Shown here: in pieces, positions 38,216 through 47,176 of the stretch | Layout: each line of letters opens with the position of its first letter | Numbering within the stretch: the first letter of the stretch is position 1 | Assembly: GCA_037200005.1 (NCBI GenBank) | Contig: JBBCGY010000001.1 | Location: forward strand, 354,416-418,415 | Origin: Alphaproteobacteria bacterium | GTDB lineage: Bacteria; Pseudomonadota; Alphaproteobacteria; UBA9219; RFNS01 | Direction: 5' to 3' | Length of the DNA stretch: 64,000 nucleotides | Made by a program: the position numbers and the translations under genes | Notes under the pieces: model-generated | Database searches by the model: none | Seen by the model: only the letters and a program-made list of their open reading frames with translations | Told to the model about the DNA's origin: nothing

Positions 38216-38896
38216 ATGAGCGCCGGAAAACTGGTGGTCTTCGACTGGAACGGAACCTTGATCGACGATGTCGATCTCGTGCAGGGCGCGGCGAATGTCA
38301 TCCTGAAACATTTCGGCCGCGCGCCGGTCGGGCTGGCGCGGTTCCAGGAATGTTTCGACGCGCCCATCGCCAGATTCTATGAAAATCTTGGTTTCCTGGC
38401 GCATGAACTCGGCGAAGTTCTGGAACGCACCCAGGATATCTTTCACGATTATTACGAAGAGCGCGCCATTGCCGCGCCGTTGCGGGACGGGGCCGCGCAG
38501 CTTTTGCAGTCCGTCAAGCGGACGCCGGGCATGACGATCATCCTGAGCAATCATATCCAGGAGCCGATCCGCCTTCAGCTTGGCCGCTTCGGGGTCGAGA
38601 AACATATCGATCATGTGCTGGCTTACGAAAGCCGGGCGACGCAGTTCAAGCATGAAACCAAGGGCCAGAAGCTCAAGCGTTTCATGGAGGAAAATAAAGT
38701 CGCGCCGGGAAACGCCGTGATTATCGGCGACACGCCGGAAGAGGCGCATATCGCGCATGAATACGGCATGACCGGAATTTTGATCACCGGCGGCTATGCG
38801 TCGGAGGACAGATTGCGAGCGGCCAGGCCGCATCATCTGGTGCATGATTTCGCCGAACTGCATGCCGTGCTGCGCGAGCGGGAGTTCACGGCATGA
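38216..38896 (+). CDS. HAD family hydrolase inside the suf operon
   Basis: 226 residues. Motif I VFDWNGTLIDD (nucleophile Asp), motif II ILSNH, a Lys in HETKGQKLKRF, and motif IV VIIGDTPEEAHIAHE mark a phosphoglycolate-phosphatase-like HAD enzyme with a helical cap. Substrate unknown. It lies 7 bases behind sufC and overlaps sufD by 4 bases, so it is an integral operon member, which is uncommon for suf loci. Confidence 0.88.
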   Translation: MSAGKLVVFDWNGTLIDDVDLVQGAANVILKHFGRAPVGLARFQECFDAPIARFYENLGFLAHELGEVLERTQDIFHDYYEERAIAAPLRDGAAQLLQSVKRTPGMTIILSNHIQEPIRLQLGRFGVEKHIDHVLAYESRATQFKHETKGQKLKRFMEENKVAPGNAVIIGDTPEEAHIAHEYGMTGILITGGYASEDRLRAARPHHLVHDFAELHAVLREREFTA

Positions 38897-40005
38897 GCGT
38901 CGCCGCCATCATCGCACAATCCAAATCGCGGCGCGAGGCGTGGAAATATACCGCGCTGACGCCGCTCGCCGGAATCGAATTCATGCCCGCCTTGCATGGC
39001 GCGGCGATCTCCGGCATGGCGGTGCCGAGCGCGCTGCCCGCCGGAGGCCGCCACCGGCTGGTCTTCGTCAATGGCGCGCTCAGCGCCGAATGGTCGCGGC
39101 GCGACGGGCTGCCTGCCGATATCGTGACCGGCGATCCGCTGGAAGGATACGATCTGCGGGTCGAGGCGCAGACCTGCCTGATCGCCGCGCCGCTGGAGGT
39201 GGTTTTCATCGCCGCCAAGGATGCCCACGCCCGGCAGAGCATGGCGAAGCTGCGCGTTACTCTCGGGGCCAGCGCGCGCCTGACGCTGATCGAGCATCAT
39301 GCCGGTTTCGGCGCGGGCGCGGCGCATGCGGCGGTGACCGAAGTATCCGTCGCGCTCGGCGCGCAGGCGAAATTGCTGCATGCGAAATTCCAGGATATGG
39401 GCGCGGAGGATTATCATCTCGCCGCGACGAAAGTAGATGTCGAAGGCGGCGCTTATTACGACCGTTTCGCGATGACCACCGGCGCGGCCTTATCGCGCGA
39501 CGAGGTTCATGTGACGCTCAAAGCGCCTTTGGCGCAGACGCAATTGCACGGCGTCTATCTGCAGCGCGGCGCGCAGCATGCGGACACCACGACGGTCATC
39601 GATCACGCCGCGCCGCATACCAGCAGCCGCGAAGTCTATAAGGGCGTGCTCGACGGAAAATCGCGCGGCGTGTTCCAGGGGCGCATCACGGTGCGCCCCG
39701 GCGCGCAGAAAACCGACGGCCATCAATTGAGCCGCGTGCTGCTGCTCTCCGATCAGGCCGAGGCCGACGCCAAGCCGGAGCTTGAGATTTACGCCGACGA
39801 CGTGAAATGCAGCCACGGCGCGACGATTGGGCAATTGGACGAGACGGCGCTGTTCTACCTGCGCTCGCGCGGCATTCCGGAGCGCGAGGCGCGGGCGCTG
39901 CTGATCCAGGCTTTCGCCGCCGAGATCATCGACGGGCTGGCGAGCGAGGAATTGCGCGCCTACGCTTCGGCGCGGGCGCATGAATGGCATGGGGGCCGCC
40001 CATGA
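38893..40005 (+). CDS. sufD: Fe-S cluster assembly protein SufD
   Basis: 370 residues. After a variable N-terminal part, the beta-helix core shows HTSSREVYKGVLDGKSRGVF, GRITVRPGAQKTDGHQLSR and DDVKCSHGATIGQLDETALF (with the conserved Cys-x-His ligands) plus FYLRSRGIPEREARALLIQA. It pairs with SufB. 4-base overlaps with the HAD gene and sufS. Confidence 0.95.
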   Translation: MSVAAIIAQSKSRREAWKYTALTPLAGIEFMPALHGAAISGMAVPSALPAGGRHRLVFVNGALSAEWSRRDGLPADIVTGDPLEGYDLRVEAQTCLIAAPLEVVFIAAKDAHARQSMAKLRVTLGASARLTLIEHHAGFGAGAAHAAVTEVSVALGAQAKLLHAKFQDMGAEDYHLAATKVDVEGGAYYDRFAMTTGAALSRDEVHVTLKAPLAQTQLHGVYLQRGAQHADTTTVIDHAAPHTSSREVYKGVLDGKSRGVFQGRITVRPGAQKTDGHQLSRVLLLSDQAEADAKPELEIYADDVKCSHGATIGQLDETALFYLRSRGIPEREARALLIQAFAAEIIDGLASEELRAYASARAHEWHGGRP

Positions 40006-41270
40006 GCCAGAACCAAGCCGCCGAACTTTTCACCTGCGCCGCGCCGCGTGGCTTCGATGCCGCGAGATTGCGCCGCGATTTTCCCGCGCTCGACCAGCAG
40101 ATCAACGGCAAGCCCCTGGTCTATCTCGACAGCGCCGCCAGCGCGCAGAAGCCGCTGCAGATGCTGGAGGCGATGGAGCGATTCTACCGCAGCGACTACG
40201 CCAACATCCATCGCGGCGTGCATGAGCTTTCGGGCCGCGCCACCGCGCAATATGAAGCCGCGCGCGCGTCGGTGCGGCGTTTCATCAACGCGGCGGACGA
40301 GCATGAGATCGTCTTCACCCGCAACGCGACCGAAGCGGTCAATCTCGTCGCGGCGAGCTGGGGCCGGAGAAATCTGAAGGCGGGCGACGAGGTGCTGGTC
40401 ACCGCGCTCGAGCATCACGCCAATATCGTGCCATGGCAGATGCTGGAGGCGGAACTTGGGATTAAATTGGTCGCCGTGCCGATCTCCGACGCGGGCGAAG
40501 TGACCATCGAGGCGGTACGCGCCTGCCTCACATTGCACACGAAACTGGTGAGTGTCGCGCATGTCTCGAACGCGCTCGGCACGATTTTGCCGGTCGCGGA
40601 GATCATTGCGCTGGCGCACGGGCGGAATATTCCCGTTCTGATCGACGGCTGCCAGGCGGTTTGCCATATGCCGGTCGATGTGCGGGGGCTGGGCGCCGAT
40701 TTCTATGTTTTCTCCGGCCACAAGCTTTACGGCCCGACCGGCATCGGCGTGCTGTATGGCCGCGCGGAAGTGCTGGCGGACATGCCGCCCTATCAGGGCG
40801 GCGGCGACATGATCGAAACCGTCTCCTTCAAGGGAACGGTTTTCAAGGAGCCGCCTTTCCGTTTCGAGGCCGGGACGCCCGCGATTGCTGAGGCCATTGG
40901 CCTCGCGGCGGCCATCGATTATGTTTCCGCCATCGGCATGAGCCGCATTGCCGCGCATGAGCAGGATTTGCTGGCTTACGCGACGGAACGGCTGAAGGGC
41001 ATCGACGGCTTGCGGCTCGTCGGCACGGCGAAGGAAAAAGCCTCGGCGATTTCCTTCGTGATCGAAGGCGCGCATCCCGGCGATATCGGCACGCTGCTCG
41101 ACAAATACGGCGTCGCGGTGCGCACAGGGCATCATTGCGCCCAGCCGGTGATGGAGCGGCTGGGCCTGCCGGGCGGCACCGTCCGCGCCTCGTTTGGGCT
41201 ATATAATACGCATGAGGATATCGACCGTTTTGTCGCGGCGCTCAAGGAAGTCCGGGAGATGCTCAGGTGA
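40002..41270 (+). CDS. sufS: Cysteine desulfurase SufS
   Basis: 422 residues from the ATG at 40002 (ATGA overlap with sufD). The PLP lysine is in FSGHKLYGPTGIGVLYG and the catalytic cysteine loop is RTGHHCAQPVMERLG; EIVFTRNATEAVNLVA and ALEHHANIVPWQ are further class V aminotransferase marks. It strips sulfur from cysteine for the SufBCD scaffold. No SufE gene is visible in the window. Confidence 0.96.
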   Translation: MSQNQAAELFTCAAPRGFDAARLRRDFPALDQQINGKPLVYLDSAASAQKPLQMLEAMERFYRSDYANIHRGVHELSGRATAQYEAARASVRRFINAADEHEIVFTRNATEAVNLVAASWGRRNLKAGDEVLVTALEHHANIVPWQMLEAELGIKLVAVPISDAGEVTIEAVRACLTLHTKLVSVAHVSNALGTILPVAEIIALAHGRNIPVLIDGCQAVCHMPVDVRGLGADFYVFSGHKLYGPTGIGVLYGRAEVLADMPPYQGGGDMIETVSFKGTVFKEPPFRFEAGTPAIAEAIGLAAAIDYVSAIGMSRIAAHEQDLLAYATERLKGIDGLRLVGTAKEKASAISFVIEGAHPGDIGTLLDKYGVAVRTGHHCAQPVMERLGLPGGTVRASFGLYNTHEDIDRFVAALKEVREMLR

Positions 41271-41617
41271 ACGAAGCTGCGGAAATAAAAGACGATGCGG
41301 CGGTTGAAGATTTGCGCGCGCGCATCATTTCTCAGTTGCAGACCGTGCACGATCCGGAAATTCCGGTGAATATTTACGATCTTGGGCTAATCTATCGTTT
41401 AGATTTGATGCCGGAGGGCGACGGTTACCGCGCGGAGATCGACATGACGCTGACCGCGCCGGGCTGCCCCGTCGCGGGCACGATGCCGGGCCTGGTGGCG
41501 GACGCGGCGCGGCAGACGCCGGGGCTGACGGATGTGAAGGTCGAGCTGGTCTGGGACCCGCCATGGGACCGCTCGCGGATGTCAGAGGCGGCGCGGCTGG
41601 AATTGAATATGTTCTGA
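41267..41617 (+). CDS. sufT: SufT (DUF59/MIP18 family) Fe-S maturation factor
   Basis: 116 residues, GTG start overlapping the sufS stop. HDPEIPVNIYDLGLIYRLDL, LTAPGCPVAGTMPGLV (conserved Cys) and KVELVWDPPWDRSRMSEAAR are the DUF59 signature. Members assist delivery or maturation of Fe-S clusters. Confidence 0.93.
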   Translation: MNEAAEIKDDAAVEDLRARIISQLQTVHDPEIPVNIYDLGLIYRLDLMPEGDGYRAEIDMTLTAPGCPVAGTMPGLVADAARQTPGLTDVKVELVWDPPWDRSRMSEAARLELNMF

Positions 41618-41650
41618 CGCGATATGTGATATCTTGTAGAAGAGGTTTTT

Positions 41651-42052
41651 ATGAAAAACGCCATTACGATCCATGCCGATGTCGTCGCTTATCTCAAAGA
41701 TAAGATCGCGATGACGGCGTCGCTCGATCCGGGCAAGAAAGTCATCGGCCTGTGGGTCGAGGTGACGAAAAAGGGCTGCTCCGGCAACGCCTATGATTTC
41801 GACGTGATGACCGAGGAGAGACTGGCCGAATTCGCCGGGCGCAACCGCTTCGACCAGCCGGAAAAGATCGAGCAGGACGGTGTGACGGTCTATCTCGATC
41901 CGCAGTCGGTGATGAAAATCGTCGGCTCGGAACTTTATCTCATCAAGGATCAGTTCAGCGCCCGCCTGGATTTCCGCAATCCCAACGCCAAGGAATTTTG
42001 CGGCTGCGGCGAGAGCTTCACGGTGGAAACCCCCGTTCAAGGCCACGCCTGA
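41651..42052 (+). CDS. sufA: A-type Fe-S carrier SufA/HesB family
   Basis: 133 residues. The three conserved cysteines occur as KKGCSGNAYDF and FCGCGESF. The chain is slightly longer than usual (about 110). It carries clusters from the SufBCD scaffold to apo-proteins. GAAGAGG provides the ribosome-binding site. Last gene of the suf run, convergent with cobS. Confidence 0.93.
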   Translation: MKNAITIHADVVAYLKDKIAMTASLDPGKKVIGLWVEVTKKGCSGNAYDFDVMTEERLAEFAGRNRFDQPEKIEQDGVTVYLDPQSVMKIVGSELYLIKDQFSARLDFRNPNAKEFCGCGESFTVETPVQGHA

Positions 42053-42059
42053 GTCCGGC

Positions 42060-43082
42060 CTAAAGCCCCTCGCGCCGCGCCAGCGTGCGCCCGAGCGGAA
42101 GATCGACGCCGAAGCAGCGCTGGTAATATTCGGCGACGATGGGGCGCTCGGCCTCGTCGCACTTGTTGAGGAAGCTCAGGCGGAAGGCCGCCGCGATATC
42201 GCCGAAGATTTCCGCGTTCTCGGCCCAGGTGATGACGGTGCGCGGCGACATCACGGTGGAAAGATCGCCCTGGATGAATCCCTGGCGGGTCATCTCGGCG
42301 AGCGCGACCATCGTCGCCGCCGTCTTCTGGCCTTCCGCATTGTTGAGCGCGGGAACCTTGGCGCAGACGATTTCGACCTCGGCGGCAAGCGGCAGATAAT
42401 TGAGCGTCGCGACGATGTTCCAGCGATCCATCTGGCCCTGATTGATTTGCTGCGTGCCGTGATAGAGGCCGGTGGTGTCGCCCAGCCCGACCGTGTTGGC
42501 TGTGGCAAATAAACGGAAGGACGGATGCGGATAGATGACGCGGCTTTGATCCAAAAGCGTCAGTTTCCCTTCGACTTCCAGAACTCGCTGAATCACGAAC
42601 ATCACGTCCGGGCGGCCCGCGTCATATTCGTCGAACACCAGCGCGCAGGCGTGCTGCAGCGCCCAGGGGAGAATGCCCTCGCGGAATTCGGTCACCTGCG
42701 CGCCTTCGCGCAGCACGATGGCGTCCTTGCCGATCAGGTCGATGCGGCTGATATGCGAGTCGAGATTGACGCGCACGCACGGCCAATTGAGCCGCGCCGC
42801 CACCTGCTCGATATGCGTCGATTTGCCGGTGCCGTGATAGCCTTGCACCATCACGCGGCGGTTATGGGCGAAGCCCGCCAGAATCGCCAGCGTGGTGTCG
42901 TGGTCGAAGCGGTAGGCCGGGTCGATCGCGGGCACATGCTCTTCGGCGGCGCTGAAGGCCGGGACTTCCATGTCGATGTCGAGGCCGAAAGTCTCGCGCA
43001 CTTTGACAGTCGTATCGGGGGCGGTCGCGTCGGGCTTGCCGGGCATCGCGGCGGCATTCTTGGTTTTCGGCATCGCGGTCAA
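42060..43082 (-). CDS. cobS: Aerobic cobaltochelatase subunit CobS
   Basis: 340 residues, TTG start; GGGAG lies 6 bases upstream, so it is preferred over ATG 43073. The AAA+ ATPase shows Walker [16 protein letters not shown], Walker [14 protein letters not shown] and [20 protein letters not shown]. The family inserts Co2+ into hydrogenobyrinate diamide with CobN and CobT. No cobT follows; the gene ends against sufA, so CobT must be encoded elsewhere if the enzyme is functional. The J-domain gene upstream is the usual neighbour. Confidence 0.9.
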   Translation of the reverse strand: MTAMPKTKNAAAMPGKPDATAPDTTVKVRETFGLDIDMEVPAFSAAEEHVPAIDPAYRFDHDTTLAILAGFAHNRRVMVQGYHGTGKSTHIEQVAARLNWPCVRVNLDSHISRIDLIGKDAIVLREGAQVTEFREGILPWALQHACALVFDEYDAGRPDVMFVIQRVLEVEGKLTLLDQSRVIYPHPSFRLFATANTVGLGDTTGLYHGTQQINQGQMDRWNIVATLNYLPLAAEVEIVCAKVPALNNAEGQKTAATMVALAEMTRQGFIQGDLSTVMSPRTVITWAENAEIFGDIAAAFRLSFLNKCDEAERPIVAEYYQRCFGVDLPLGRTLARREGL

Positions 43083-43164
43083 GAGCGGCTCCCTGTTGAG
43101 ACAGGATCAAGATGGAACAGGCGGGGAAGATTCGGAAGCTAAATTTGTCGCGGTGGCATGAGAA

Positions 43165-43749
43165 TCAAGTCCAATCCCCGGCCGCATGGATTTTCCGCAG
43201 CGTGGTGAAGGCGAGGTTGATCTCTTTCAGTTTCGCCTCGGCGCTTAGGCTGCCGCCATTGGCGTCGGGGTGATGCTTCTTGACCATGACCTTATACTGC
43301 GCCTTGACGCAGGCGAAATCGGCGGGCGGCACGAGTTCCAGGACTTCGAGCGCCGTCACGACCGAGGCGGGCATATGCCGGGTTCGCGCTTTGAAGGGCG
43401 GCGGGGCGGCATCGCCGTCTTCGCCGAAGAATTCGCGGGCGACATGCTCTTTCAGGGTTTCTTCGCGCCGCCGCCAGCTGCCGAGCGGCTTGGTTTCACG
43501 CTCCCAGCAGACGGCGTCCTTGATCGCCGCCTCGATCTCGGCCTCGTTCATGCCCGCGTAATAGTCCCAGTTCAGGTTGTATTCCCGCACATGGTCGAGG
43601 CAGAACTGGTAGTAATCGGTCAGTTCCCGGTTTTTGGGCGCGCGATATTCTCCCTGGCCCGGACAGCCGGGACAGTCGCAGGCGCGGGTTTTCACCGGCC
43701 GGTCGAGGCCGAAGAAAATCGCGTCCGTGACTTTGGTTTCGTAGCGCAT
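43165..43749 (-). CDS. J-domain (DnaJ-like) protein
   Basis: 194 residues. A cysteine pair near the N-terminus (RACDCPGCPGQGEYRAP), then a coiled middle part, and a C-terminal J domain (about residues 130-190) with the intact HPD motif in KKHHPDAN. It is commonly found beside cobS in alphaproteobacteria. The role is probably co-chaperone; its client is unknown. Confidence 0.88.
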   Translation of the reverse strand: MRYETKVTDAIFFGLDRPVKTRACDCPGCPGQGEYRAPKNRELTDYYQFCLDHVREYNLNWDYYAGMNEAEIEAAIKDAVCWERETKPLGSWRRREETLKEHVAREFFGEDGDAAPPPFKARTRHMPASVVTALEVLELVPPADFACVKAQYKVMVKKHHPDANGGSLSAEAKLKEINLAFTTLRKIHAAGDWT

Positions 43750-43808
43750 GATGCTTTAATATGGCGTCTCGTTCGTTCTACCGCAACTATAGCCCGGAAA
43801 GTTTTACC

Positions 43809-44087
43809 ATGTCGTCAACTTCTCCATTCGTCGCCGACCGGATCAAGGCCAGGCTTATGGCCGCATTTTCGCCGGTTTCGATGGAACTGATCGACGAATC
43901 GGCAAGCCATGCCGGCCATGCGGGCTATAAGCCGGGCGGCGAAAGCCATTTCCGGCTGACGATCGCGGCGGCGGCGTTCGACGGCAAAAGCCGCCTCGAG
44001 CGCCAGCGCATGGTGAATCAGGCCCTGGAAGAGGAGCTTGCCGATATTCACGCCTTGAGGCTGACGGTGCGCGGCGCAGAAGAATAA
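43809..44087 (+). CDS. BolA family protein
   Basis: 92 residues from the ATG at 43809; an upstream in-frame ATG lies at 43761. The BolA fold shows FVADRIKARLMAAFSPVSME, ESASHAGHAGYKPGGESHFR and the RLERQRMVNQALEEELADIH helix. BolA proteins partner monothiol glutaredoxins in Fe-S and iron signalling, in keeping with the suf operon nearby. Divergent from the J-domain gene. Confidence 0.9.
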   Translation: MSSTSPFVADRIKARLMAAFSPVSMELIDESASHAGHAGYKPGGESHFRLTIAAAAFDGKSRLERQRMVNQALEEELADIHALRLTVRGAEE

Positions 44088-44166
44088 AGAAGCGTATATG
44101 GGGATATAAAATAGCTATATCAAAAACAATTATGAATTGTATTCATATCATCATACGAGGGTAACG

Positions 44167-44183
44167 CCATTTTCCTAAAATGG
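44167..44183. promoter_or_regulatory. Perfect palindrome in the AT-rich gap before the RHH gene
   Basis: CCATTTT (44167-44173), 3 bases, AAAATGG (44177-44183). It lies in an AT-rich 211-base gap between bolA and the RHH gene, which also holds a TATGAT (44234-44239) that could be its -10. No T tract follows, so a repressor site is likelier than a terminator. Confidence 0.4.
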
Positions 44184-44298
44184 TATTATGCTAATGATAT
44201 TACAATAAAAAATTGTTGATTTTTATAAAATGATATGATTACCTGTGCGTGTATTCCTCTCTGTCTAGTCCGGTCGTTCGAGCCCGGGGAGTTTCTGG

Positions 44299-44700
44299 AT
44301 GCATACAGAATCTGTTGCGCGCGCGGTGTCGAGGCTCTCCGATCTCGAAGCCAAAGACAGCAATCTTGTCAGCCGTAATGTTACCGTCGATGGGCATCGC
44401 ACCAGCGTGCGGCTGGAGCCAGAAATGTGGGAGGCGGTTAAAGAAATATGCCGCCGGGAACGGGCCAGCCTGCATGAAATCTGCACGATGGTGGCGCAGT
44501 ACCGCCGCCCCAATTCCTCGCTTACCGCGGCGGTCAGGGTTTTTATCATGGCTTATTTCCGAACCGCCGCGACCGACGAAGGCCATGATCGCGCCGGACA
44601 TGGCCGCGGGCCGTCGCTGACTCTCGCCGCCAATACGGTGATGCGGACCGATTTTGGCGCCGGCAGGGTCATGGCCGTTCCTCAGGACAAGTCATCATAA
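44299..44700 (+). CDS. Ribbon-helix-helix (RHH_4) domain protein
   Basis: 133 residues. LVSRNVTVDGHRTSVRLEPE followed by MWEAVKEICRRERASLHEIC is the RHH_4 signature of small alphaproteobacterial DNA-binding proteins, and NSSLTAAVRVFIMAYFR completes the domain. The C-terminal 40 residues are unstructured. Such proteins bind operator DNA as dimers, so autoregulation through the palindrome in its leader is possible. Confidence 0.85.
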   Translation: MHTESVARAVSRLSDLEAKDSNLVSRNVTVDGHRTSVRLEPEMWEAVKEICRRERASLHEICTMVAQYRRPNSSLTAAVRVFIMAYFRTAATDEGHDRAGHGRGPSLTLAANTVMRTDFGAGRVMAVPQDKSS

Positions 44701-44896
44701 AAGGCGCCGCCGAGTCGGCCATCTCGGCTTTCCGGGGGTCAGGGCGCAGCCTCGCCACGCCTTAATTTTGAGCGGGAACGGAAAAATATCTTCTTGACAA
44801 CTTGTGAATAACTTCGTGGAAGGTTCATATATGCATTTGAAATATCATGAGTTTTCAAAAGGCTTAAGCCTCGTTTGTTAATAAATGCCATCTCGG

Positions 44897-44911
44897 TTAA
44901 TTTGAAGTTAA
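44897..44911 (+). promoter_or_regulatory. CtrA-like site upstream of the M23 peptidase gene
   Basis: TTAA (44897-44900), 7 bases, TTAA (44908-44911) matches the CtrA consensus TTAA-N7-TTAA. It sits 97 bases before the GTG start, with TTGACA (44933-44938) just downstream. The 307-base gap otherwise contains a weak hairpin after the RHH gene (44709-44728) and no coding ORF. Confidence 0.5.
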
Positions 44912-45007
44912 AGGCCCGGCGGAAGTTTGGGGTTGACAGTCAATCATGGCTTAATCATCTTCACGCTCAATGCAGAGGAAATAATCCCGGCATGAGGAAA
45001 GTATCGC

Positions 45008-46567
45008 GTGAAATTCTACTCTGACCTTCGCTTCGCCAGTTCTCAGTTCTCTGAACAGATTACCGCTCTCATTCTTGCTGGAGTTGTTGCTGTCATTGTC
45101 GGCGGTGTCGCTCATGTGGGCGTTCACCATCGCGATATTGCGCGCCAGGATCGGGACGCCGAAACCCGCGCCGCCGTTTCGGCGATGAATGCCGGCGGGA
45201 ATGCCGCCGGGATTTTGAACAGCCAGCCCATTATGCAATCGGGTATGTCGGCGCGCGATGCTCATGCTTCGAACGCGGCCGCCGCGCCGTCCTTACCGAC
45301 AATATCCGCCGCGCCCAGCGCCGCCCCTGTCTCACAGGTCTCGCCCGCCCTTCATCAATTAGCCGAAAACGCCAAGGCGGCGATTCTGACGCCTGAGCCT
45401 GTCGTGCGCGCCGTCGAACTCAGCCGGGGCGATACGCTTGCCAGCCTGCTCGCCGATGCCGACCTCGAAGCCAGCGACGCTCATGAAGTGCTCGAAGCCA
45501 TCGGCAGCGTCTATAATATGAGGAAGCTGCCGCGCGGCCTCGAAGTCAGCATGCGTTTTACGCGCCTGGGCTCCGAGGAGACTTTCGACGGCCTGACCTT
45601 CCAGCCTGAGCCGACGGCGGAGATTCGCGTGGCGCGGGTCGATGGCGCCTTTAAGGCCGAGAAAATCGTCACGCCGGTGGAACGGCAGCGTTTCGCGGTC
45701 GAAGGCGCGATCGATTCTTCGCTATACGAGGCCGGCGCCGCCAAGGGCGTGCCGCATAGCGTCATGGCGGCCATGATCCATGCTTTCTCGCATACCGTCG
45801 ATTTCCAGCGCGATCTCCAGCCCGGCGACAAGTTCCGCGTCCTTTACGATCAGCCCAGGACCAAAAGCGGCCAGCCTGCTGGCGACGCGACGATCATTTA
45901 CGCGGCTCTCGAGGTCGGCGGCGTGGCCAAAGCGGTCTACCGCGTTCTTTACAGCGACGGCACCTCGGAATATTTCAACGACAAGGGCGAAAGCGTCCGG
46001 CGCGGCCTGATGCGCACGCCCATCGACGGCGCGCGCCTGAGCTCGTCCTTCGGCATGCGCCGCCATCCGATCCTGGGCTACAGCAAATTCCATAAAGGCA
46101 TCGATTTCGCCGCGCCCACCGGCACGCCGATTTTCGCCGCCGGCGACGGCGTGGTGCAGGAAGTCGGATTCAAGAACGGCTATGGCCGCTTTATCCTGGT
46201 GCGGCATACGGACGGCCTTGCCACCGCCTACGGCCATATGAGCCGCTTTGCCAGGGGGATCAGCCGCGGCAGCCGGGTGCAGCAGGGCGATGTCATCGCC
46301 TATGTCGGCATGACCGGCCGCGCCACCGGCCCGCATTTGCATTTCGAGGTTCGCCGCGAAGGCCAGCCGGTCAACCCGCTCAGCGTCGATATGCGCGCCC
46401 GCTACGCCCTCACCGGCAAACAGCTGACGCAATTCACCAGCGGCAAGGCGATGATCGATCAGGAATTCAAGCGCCAGACGCTTGCCGACGCCGAGAAAGC
46501 CGCCGCAAAAGGCCGGGAAGTCCAGGTCGCTTCCAACAACGGCCGTCCGAAGCTGGGCGACAATTAA
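45008..46567 (+). CDS. M23 family metallopeptidase (envelope peptidoglycan hydrolase)
   Basis: 519 residues, GTG start with GAGGAAAG upstream. One membrane segment (about 18-38) is followed by a low-complexity linker and an OapA/LysM-like region (about 130-220). The C-terminal LytM domain (about 345-460) has all zinc ligands: His362/Asp366 (KFHKGIDFAAPTGTP), His410 (YGHMS) and His445 (GPHLHFEV). It should cleave cross-links in the periplasm, probably at division; the CtrA-like site upstream would fit cell-cycle control. Confidence 0.92.
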   Translation: MKFYSDLRFASSQFSEQITALILAGVVAVIVGGVAHVGVHHRDIARQDRDAETRAAVSAMNAGGNAAGILNSQPIMQSGMSARDAHASNAAAAPSLPTISAAPSAAPVSQVSPALHQLAENAKAAILTPEPVVRAVELSRGDTLASLLADADLEASDAHEVLEAIGSVYNMRKLPRGLEVSMRFTRLGSEETFDGLTFQPEPTAEIRVARVDGAFKAEKIVTPVERQRFAVEGAIDSSLYEAGAAKGVPHSVMAAMIHAFSHTVDFQRDLQPGDKFRVLYDQPRTKSGQPAGDATIIYAALEVGGVAKAVYRVLYSDGTSEYFNDKGESVRRGLMRTPIDGARLSSSFGMRRHPILGYSKFHKGIDFAAPTGTPIFAAGDGVVQEVGFKNGYGRFILVRHTDGLATAYGHMSRFARGISRGSRVQQGDVIAYVGMTGRATGPHLHFEVRREGQPVNPLSVDMRARYALTGKQLTQFTSGKAMIDQEFKRQTLADAEKAAAKGREVQVASNNGRPKLGDN

Positions 46568-46603
46568 GGCGCTTCCGCGCGCCTCATAATAAAGGGGGCG
46601 CGC

Positions 46604-47155
46604 ATGACTTCCTCTGTTTCTTCTGTTTCCTGGGTTTCCGCGGGCCCGCCTGTCGCCGTCGACGGGCTGCTGGAGCATCAGCGCCTGCAAGAGCCGCGAA
46701 GCCGGATTCACGTTCAGCCGATGCCGCTCGGCGCCATACCGGACGCGGAGACGCTGATCCGTCAAGTCGAACGAGGCGGCGGCGCGGATTGCGCGCTTGA
46801 AGAGCGCGCCGGCAGGTTTGTGCTGGTGCATCGCCCCGATCCGGCGGAAAATTTCCAGTGGGAGACGGAGTTCAGAAAGCCGATCAAAGAAGAAATCGAA
46901 AATGTGATGCTGCGGCAGCCGATATTTGCCGGTGGCGAGACCAAGCTTGCCGGGATTTGGCTGGTGGATACGCCCTACCTGGCTGTCGTCGCGTGGAACG
47001 ACAAGCATCGCATGGCGCTGCCGATTGTCGGGCTCGGTTCGTCGCTAAGACCGCTCGATCGATATCTCAGCCAGTTATCCGAAGCGGTATCTGCGGCGCC
47101 GTCGCGGCCCGGCGCATCCTCATCGCCGCCGTCGAATCCGCCGGTACCCGCTTAA
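46604..47155 (+). CDS. Hypothetical protein
   Basis: 183 residues, no signal peptide. The middle (EERAGRFVLVHRPDPAENFQ and ETKLAGIWLVDTPYLAVVAW) looks folded, with Ser/Pro-rich ends. Same strand as the M23 gene, 36 bases downstream, with AAAGGGGG before the ATG, so co-transcription is possible. Family not recognised. Confidence 0.55.
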   Translation: MTSSVSSVSWVSAGPPVAVDGLLEHQRLQEPRSRIHVQPMPLGAIPDAETLIRQVERGGGADCALEERAGRFVLVHRPDPAENFQWETEFRKPIKEEIENVMLRQPIFAGGETKLAGIWLVDTPYLAVVAWNDKHRMALPIVGLGSSLRPLDRYLSQLSEAVSAAPSRPGASSSPPSNPPVPA

Positions 47156-47176
47156 GCGCGCCGATCCGAACCCCGT

